Source of the DNA: Gordonia sp. UBA7599
GTDB lineage: Bacteria; Actinomycetota; Actinomycetes; Mycobacteriales; Mycobacteriaceae
DNA length: 46,862 nt
Assembly (NCBI GenBank): GCA_002477755.1
Contig: DLKD01000121.1
Coordinates: forward strand, 15,302-62,163
Direction: 5' to 3'
This document shows, in pieces, positions 43,826-46,862 of this stretch. The notes under the pieces were generated by a model that was not told where the DNA came from, searched no databases, and saw nothing but the letters and a program-made list of their open reading frames with translations. Each line of letters begins with the position of its first letter. Position 1 is the stretch's first letter. The position numbers were made by a program, and so were the translations under genes.

Positions 43826-44404
43826 TCACGCCGCCTGGCGGTGGCGGCGGAGGGTTCTCATCACGGTTGAGCGCGAGACACCAAACATCGCGACGAGTTC
43901 GCTGACCGGTTCACCGGACTCGTAAAGACGCACCAACCGCGACTCGGCGGCTGCGTCGAGACGCCGAGGTCGCGTCGCGGGCAGTCCACGTGCGACGCGC
44001 GCGGCGCGACTGGCCGCGCGTCGCTCCTTGCCGAGTTCCAGCTCCAACTCGGCCACCGCTGCCATGACCGAGGTGAGCATCCGCCCCGCCGAGGTGCTGG
44101 TGTCCACGCCCTCCCGCAGCGCCCGGATCGTCACGCCGCGCTCGTGAAGCGTGGACACGGCGGCGGAGACTTCTCGCACGCTTCGGCCCAGCCGGTCGAG
44201 TGCCGCGACAATGAGGGTGTCGCCGTTTCGCAGCCAGCCGACGCACTCCTCCCATTCGGGGCGGACCGTGCCGACCGACCCCGAGGCCGTCTCAATGAAC
44301 CAGCGGTCGGGGCTGATCCCGGTCGCCGCGATCTGATCCTGCTGTTGGTCCGTTGACTGTGCGGCAGTGGACACGCGGCAGTAGGCCGCTATCTGGCCGC
44401 TCAT
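43826..44404 (-). CDS. Serine recombinase, resolvase/invertase family
   Basis: 192 aa small serine recombinase. N-terminal catalytic domain: nucleophile Ser in AYCRVSTAAQ, Arg motif in LDRLGRSVREVS, and the dimer helix with GRMLTSVMAAVAELELELG. The C-terminal 45 residues form a Hin-like HTH (VSELVAMFGVSRSTVMRTL). Complete in length. It could resolve element dimers or invert a segment. Its start at 44404 faces a region with several TGACAC half-sites, consistent with a res site that is also its promoter. Confidence 0.88.
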   Translation of the reverse strand: MSGQIAAYCRVSTAAQSTDQQQDQIAATGISPDRWFIETASGSVGTVRPEWEECVGWLRNGDTLIVAALDRLGRSVREVSAAVSTLHERGVTIRALREGVDTSTSAGRMLTSVMAAVAELELELGKERRAASRAARVARGLPATRPRRLDAAAESRLVRLYESGEPVSELVAMFGVSRSTVMRTLRRHRQAA

Positions 44405-44570
44405 GGTGTCACCTCGGGACTGAGAACTGACACGGCTGCGGTGACACCAAGAAGTGACACCAAGCGACCAGGCAAAGCGCGGCGTTGAACCCCGGCCACA
44501 GCCGGAGTGTCACTTCTGTAGATGTGAACATGGGTCATGGCCTCGATGGTGCTCCGGAGTGAGTGTCATG
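44405..44570. promoter_or_regulatory. Candidate res site for the resolvase
   Basis: GTGTCA (44406-44411) and TGACAC (44428-44433) span 28 bp, the length of a res subsite I. More half-sites follow: GTGACACC at 44441 and 44454, AGTGTCAC at 44516, and GAGTGTCA at 44561. They lie directly upstream of the recombinase gene. Subsite pairing beyond the first is uncertain. Confidence 0.5.
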
Positions 44571-44599
44571 GGCCAGGGGGCGGGTGGCACGTCCCCTGG

Positions 44600-45394
44600 T
44601 TACCTCTTCACCACGTTCTCGCGTAGTGCGGCGACTCGAAGAACCTCATCGGGGATAGAGAGCGTCGGCGGGACGTAACACTTCGCGGAGAATGCGATGG
44701 CCAGGATCGGACACCCGCGACCGTCGCCGCGTTCCATGCGTGGAAGCAGCTTCTCGAAGTTCGATGTGGTCGAAGTGCTGAACGGATCGTTCGGAGTTTT
44801 CCTGATTCGTCTCGCCCATTCGTCGTAGGTGGGAGGAACGGCGACCGCCTTGGCTTGTGCGATCAGATTGACTGCGAGGGGTCGCAACGTCTGGCTGCGG
44901 GTTACGAATACCCCTACGTCGATCAAGCCGGTGTCATGGAGGGTGGTGTAGTTCCCGAAGTCTCGGTCCAGGTTGCCGTCCTTGGGGTTCCATTCCACAT
45001 CGACGACGGCACCGTCTTTTACGTTGTCGACCTTGTGCCCACCGGTCATGACCGGTGCAGTCGACACGCTGCGAACCTTCTCCTTGGGAGTGGCGAGTTT
45101 CCACGGGTAGATCGTGAGGTGATTGGTCACCTCTTGTTGAAACTTCGTCTCGCGCCAGCCGAGCACTCGGAATGACTCATCGAGGTCTTTTGCAACCTTC
45201 GACTTGTTGCCGCCGGGTCGGACGAGCATGTCGAAGTCGAGCGAGAAGTTTTCAAGCACGTTGACGAGATCGGCGAAACCATCCGGCGTCGACATCTGCA
45301 TGACAGCCGCCGCATTGCGTGTCTCAGCAACCAGGTAGCGCTCCGTGATGGAGGAGGGAAACACGGTCTTCCAGGATTCAGTCAGTTGTTGCAC
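44600..45394 (-). CDS. BglII-like type II restriction endonuclease
   Basis: 264 aa. The central region reads HKVDNVKDGAVVDVEW, giving Asp, then Asp and Glu in the D-x8-(D/E)-x-E pattern of the BamHI/BglII group, followed by NPKDGNLDRDFGNYTTLHDT and GVFVTRSQ, which match the BglII fold by memory. Probable target AGATCT or RGATCY. GTG start at 45394. Divergent from the methyltransferase, the usual layout where expression must be balanced. Two AGATCT sites lie in the gap. Confidence 0.75.
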   Translation of the reverse strand: MQQLTESWKTVFPSSITERYLVAETRNAAAVMQMSTPDGFADLVNVLENFSLDFDMLVRPGGNKSKVAKDLDESFRVLGWRETKFQQEVTNHLTIYPWKLATPKEKVRSVSTAPVMTGGHKVDNVKDGAVVDVEWNPKDGNLDRDFGNYTTLHDTGLIDVGVFVTRSQTLRPLAVNLIAQAKAVAVPPTYDEWARRIRKTPNDPFSTSTTSNFEKLLPRMERGDGRGCPILAIAFSAKCYVPPTLSIPDEVLRVAALRENVVKR

Positions 45395-45480
45395 CCGCTA
45401 ATGCCATCACGAAGGGGACGTGCTGTGCGGCAAGACTGGCCGCGAGTCGTCAATCACACTTGTCGGCGTGTCCGCGCTCG

Positions 45481-45506
45481 AAGTAGATCTCTTGTCAGAT
45501 CTACTT
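45481..45506. promoter_or_regulatory. Perfect inverted repeat holding two AGATCT sites
   Basis: AAGTAGATCT (45481-45490), CTTGTC, AGATCTACTT (45497-45506). Each 10-bp arm contains a BglII-type AGATCT. It lies 16 bases before the methyltransferase ATG. A TACGGT at 45509-45514 could be a -10 box for a nearly leaderless mRNA, in which case methylation or binding here would act on that promoter. Confidence 0.7.
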
Positions 45507-45521
45507 GGTACGGTTGCCGCC

Positions 45522-46349
45522 ATGACCACAACCCCGCTTCGCCCCGAGAATCCTGCGCCCGAGTTGCCCGAGATCGACGGCGGTTTCAAGACGATCCTCG
45601 CGGACCCGCCGTGGCGCTTCTCCAACCGCACCGGGAAGGTCGCACCGGAGCACCGGCGACTAGACCGCTACTCCACGATGGACCTCGAAGCGATCAAGGC
45701 GCTCCCGGTGGCCGACGCCGCAGCAAAGGACGCACACCTGTACCTCTGGGTTCCCAACGCGCTACTACCGGAAGGGCTGGCCGTGATGGAGGCGTGGGGC
45801 TTCCGCTACGTGTCCAATATCGTCTGGGCCAAGCGGCGCAAAGACGGTGGGCCGGACGGTCGCGGCGTCGGCTTCTACTTCCGCAACGTGTCAGAGCTGA
45901 TCCTGTTCGGTGTGCGCGGCTCGATGCGAACGCTAGCCCCGGCCCGCAGCCAGGTGAACATGCTCGAAACCCGTAAGCGTGAGCACAGCCGTAAGCCCGA
46001 TGAGCAGTACCCCCTGATTGAGTCGTGCTCTCCCGGCCCCTACTTGGAGATGTTTGCCCGGCACCCACGCAAGGGCTGGACCGGCTGGGGAGACGAGTCC
46101 GACGACGAAGTGGCACCGCGCGGTCAGGTGCACCGTGGGTACGGCGGCGGTGCGTTCGATGTGCCGCGTGTTGCCCCACACGCACGGCTTACCGGTGAAG
46201 AACGTCAGCTTGTCGCGAAGATGCTGCGGGAGCAGTACGACGGCGGGTCGAGCATCCGTGAAATCTCGGTGCAGTCCGGGTATTCGATTCAGCGGGTCCG
46301 AACCCTGTTGAAGCTGACAGGCGACCTGCGTCCGGCTGGTCGGCACTGA
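45522..46349 (+). CDS. MT-A70-family DNA adenine methyltransferase
   Basis: 275 aa. The catalytic motif is ILADPPWRF (DPPW), with YLWVPNALLPEGL and IVWAKRRKDGG typical of MT-A70 methyltransferases, which make N6-methyladenine using S-adenosylmethionine. The C-terminal 50 residues form an added helix-turn-helix (SIREISVQSGYSIQRVRTLL). It should protect DNA from the adjacent BglII-like enzyme. The ATG at 45522 is favoured; the longer frame from 45420 would overlap the AGATCT inverted repeat. Confidence 0.85.
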   Translation: MTTTPLRPENPAPELPEIDGGFKTILADPPWRFSNRTGKVAPEHRRLDRYSTMDLEAIKALPVADAAAKDAHLYLWVPNALLPEGLAVMEAWGFRYVSNIVWAKRRKDGGPDGRGVGFYFRNVSELILFGVRGSMRTLAPARSQVNMLETRKREHSRKPDEQYPLIESCSPGPYLEMFARHPRKGWTGWGDESDDEVAPRGQVHRGYGGGAFDVPRVAPHARLTGEERQLVAKMLREQYDGGSSIREISVQSGYSIQRVRTLLKLTGDLRPAGRH

Positions 46350-46421
46350 CTTGACCGCGCCGGAGTTCGCCGAGAACGTCCCGGCACATTGTCACCGCCG
46401 TCACTGGGGATCAGCTCCGGC

Positions 46422-46862
46422 TCAAGCGAGTCCTAGGCCGTGCCTGCGGGGCCTTCCCCAACCAGGTAGCCCCACTGGGCTGACCGCGACGTGTTGGGCA
46501 GGCTGGATGCCGACACCTTTCAGTTTGTAGACGTGCGGCTCGGGTCGCAGATCGGCTAGAACGTAGACCAGTCCGACGGTCAACGTAGCCGTCTCAGTGG
46601 CGAGGCCGCGCAATCCTTTGACGCCTTTGGCGGCGTATCCAATCCAATGCAACCCCGCGTCGAAGATCGCGCGGCGTTCTTCGTCGTCTCGCAGTTGGGT
46701 CCGGTCTTTTGTGATGATCGCGTCATAGCCTTGCTGGCTGAGCATCCCGAGCAACGGCACATCCTTTGTGCCTCCAAGCCCCTCCTTGTAGGCGTGCCGA
46801 AACTCGTGCTCACCGTAAAGCGCCTCCAACGGTTTGAGGCAGCCGACGCTCACATTCTCATC
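46422..46862 (-). CDS. PIN-like (DUF5615-type) protein, 5' partial
   Basis: The frame is open to the window end and reads D-E-N-V-S at its first codons, the signature near the start of DUF5615/PIN-like proteins (DEN with catalytic Asp). The true start is therefore a few codons beyond the window. Later acidic positions include TKDVPLL and YDAIITKDRTQLRDDEERR, as in VapC-like nucleases. About 147 residues are visible. A possible toxin or defence nuclease; no partner antitoxin is in view. Convergent with the methyltransferase. Confidence 0.65.
   Translation of the reverse strand, partial: DENVSVGCLKPLEALYGEHEFRHAYKEGLGGTKDVPLLGMLSQQGYDAIITKDRTQLRDDEERRAIFDAGLHWIGYAAKGVKGLRGLATETATLTVGLVYVLADLRPEPHVYKLKGVGIQPAQHVAVSPVGLPGWGRPRRHGLGLA

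Larger units (their letters stand above)
36805..46862. mobile_element. Integrated mobile element at tRNA-Ser (right end outside window)
   Basis: Starts at a tRNA 3' end and carries, in order, a tyrosine integrase, excisionase-like HTH proteins, a P-loop replication-type protein, an iteron array, small unknown genes, a DUF2637 membrane protein, a serine resolvase, a restriction-modification pair and a PIN-like gene. Genes are short, accessory and without core-synteny counterparts. No second copy of the tRNA 3' end was found, so the right boundary is not in view. It could be an AICE-like element, a phage-derived satellite or a plasmid integrated whole; no capsid or tail gene is seen. Confidence 0.8.

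Noticed and set aside
43583-46862. attR of the integrated element
   Set aside because: No copy of the tRNA-Ser 3' end found to the right of the integrase.

Overview
The window is chromosomal DNA of a GC-rich actinobacterium of the mycolic-acid group (order Mycobacteriales). Gordonia or a close relative is my inference; no rRNA is present to settle it. The evidence is the gene set: the end of a Pks13 mycolate condensase, an AccD4-type carboxyltransferase, three Emb arabinosyltransferases, AftA, DprE1/DprE2, a GtrA protein, and the GlfT1/Wzm/Wzt galactan set. These lie in broadly the order of the M. tuberculosis Rv3777-Rv3801c region, with rearrangements and insertions.

Left part (1-5,814): the 3' end of pks13, then accD4, two related repeat-bearing lipoproteins, and an MFS transporter. 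Each lipoprotein gene is preceded by the same 22-bp imperfect palindrome. Middle (5,835-23,359): embC-embA-embB, aftA, dprE2 and dprE1 all read leftward and build the arabinan of arabinogalactan and lipoarabinomannan. An opposite-strand aroQ sits between aftA and embC. A secreted lipase, a PlsC-type acyltransferase and a divergent gtrA lie upstream. Next (23,386-36,620): an SDR/luciferase-like oxidoreductase operon behind a KstR-type operator, an LpqN-like lipoprotein, a large SARP/BTAD-ATPase regulator, two uncharacterised genes, the wzm-wzt-glfT1 operon, a cysteine-desulfurase-like protein lacking the PLP lysine, a MarR regulator coupled to a secreted zinc-peptidase-like protein, and a quinone oxidoreductase. 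The core of the lipoprotein palindromes recurs upstream of marR, suggesting a small MarR regulon.

Right part (36,720-46,862): a tRNA-Ser(UGA) whose 3' end abuts an integrated mobile element. The element carries a tyrosine integrase, small excisionase-like HTH proteins, a P-loop replication-type protein, a DUF2637/SpdB-like membrane protein, a serine resolvase with candidate res half-sites, a BglII-like restriction endonuclease with an MT-A70 methyltransferase, and the start of a PIN-like gene cut by the window end. No attR was seen, so the element probably continues past the window.

The most unusual structure is noncoding. (1) Fourteen copies of an 8-bp iteron (TGTCGGAC) are arranged as a mirror image around an AT-rich dyad next to the P-loop gene, which looks like a replication origin. 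(2) A 95-bp tandem duplication upstream of the integrase has hairpin stems that differ in sequence but keep their pairing. (3) A perfect inverted repeat upstream of the methyltransferase contains two AGATCT sites, the BglII target, which suggests that the restriction-modification system senses its own methylation.
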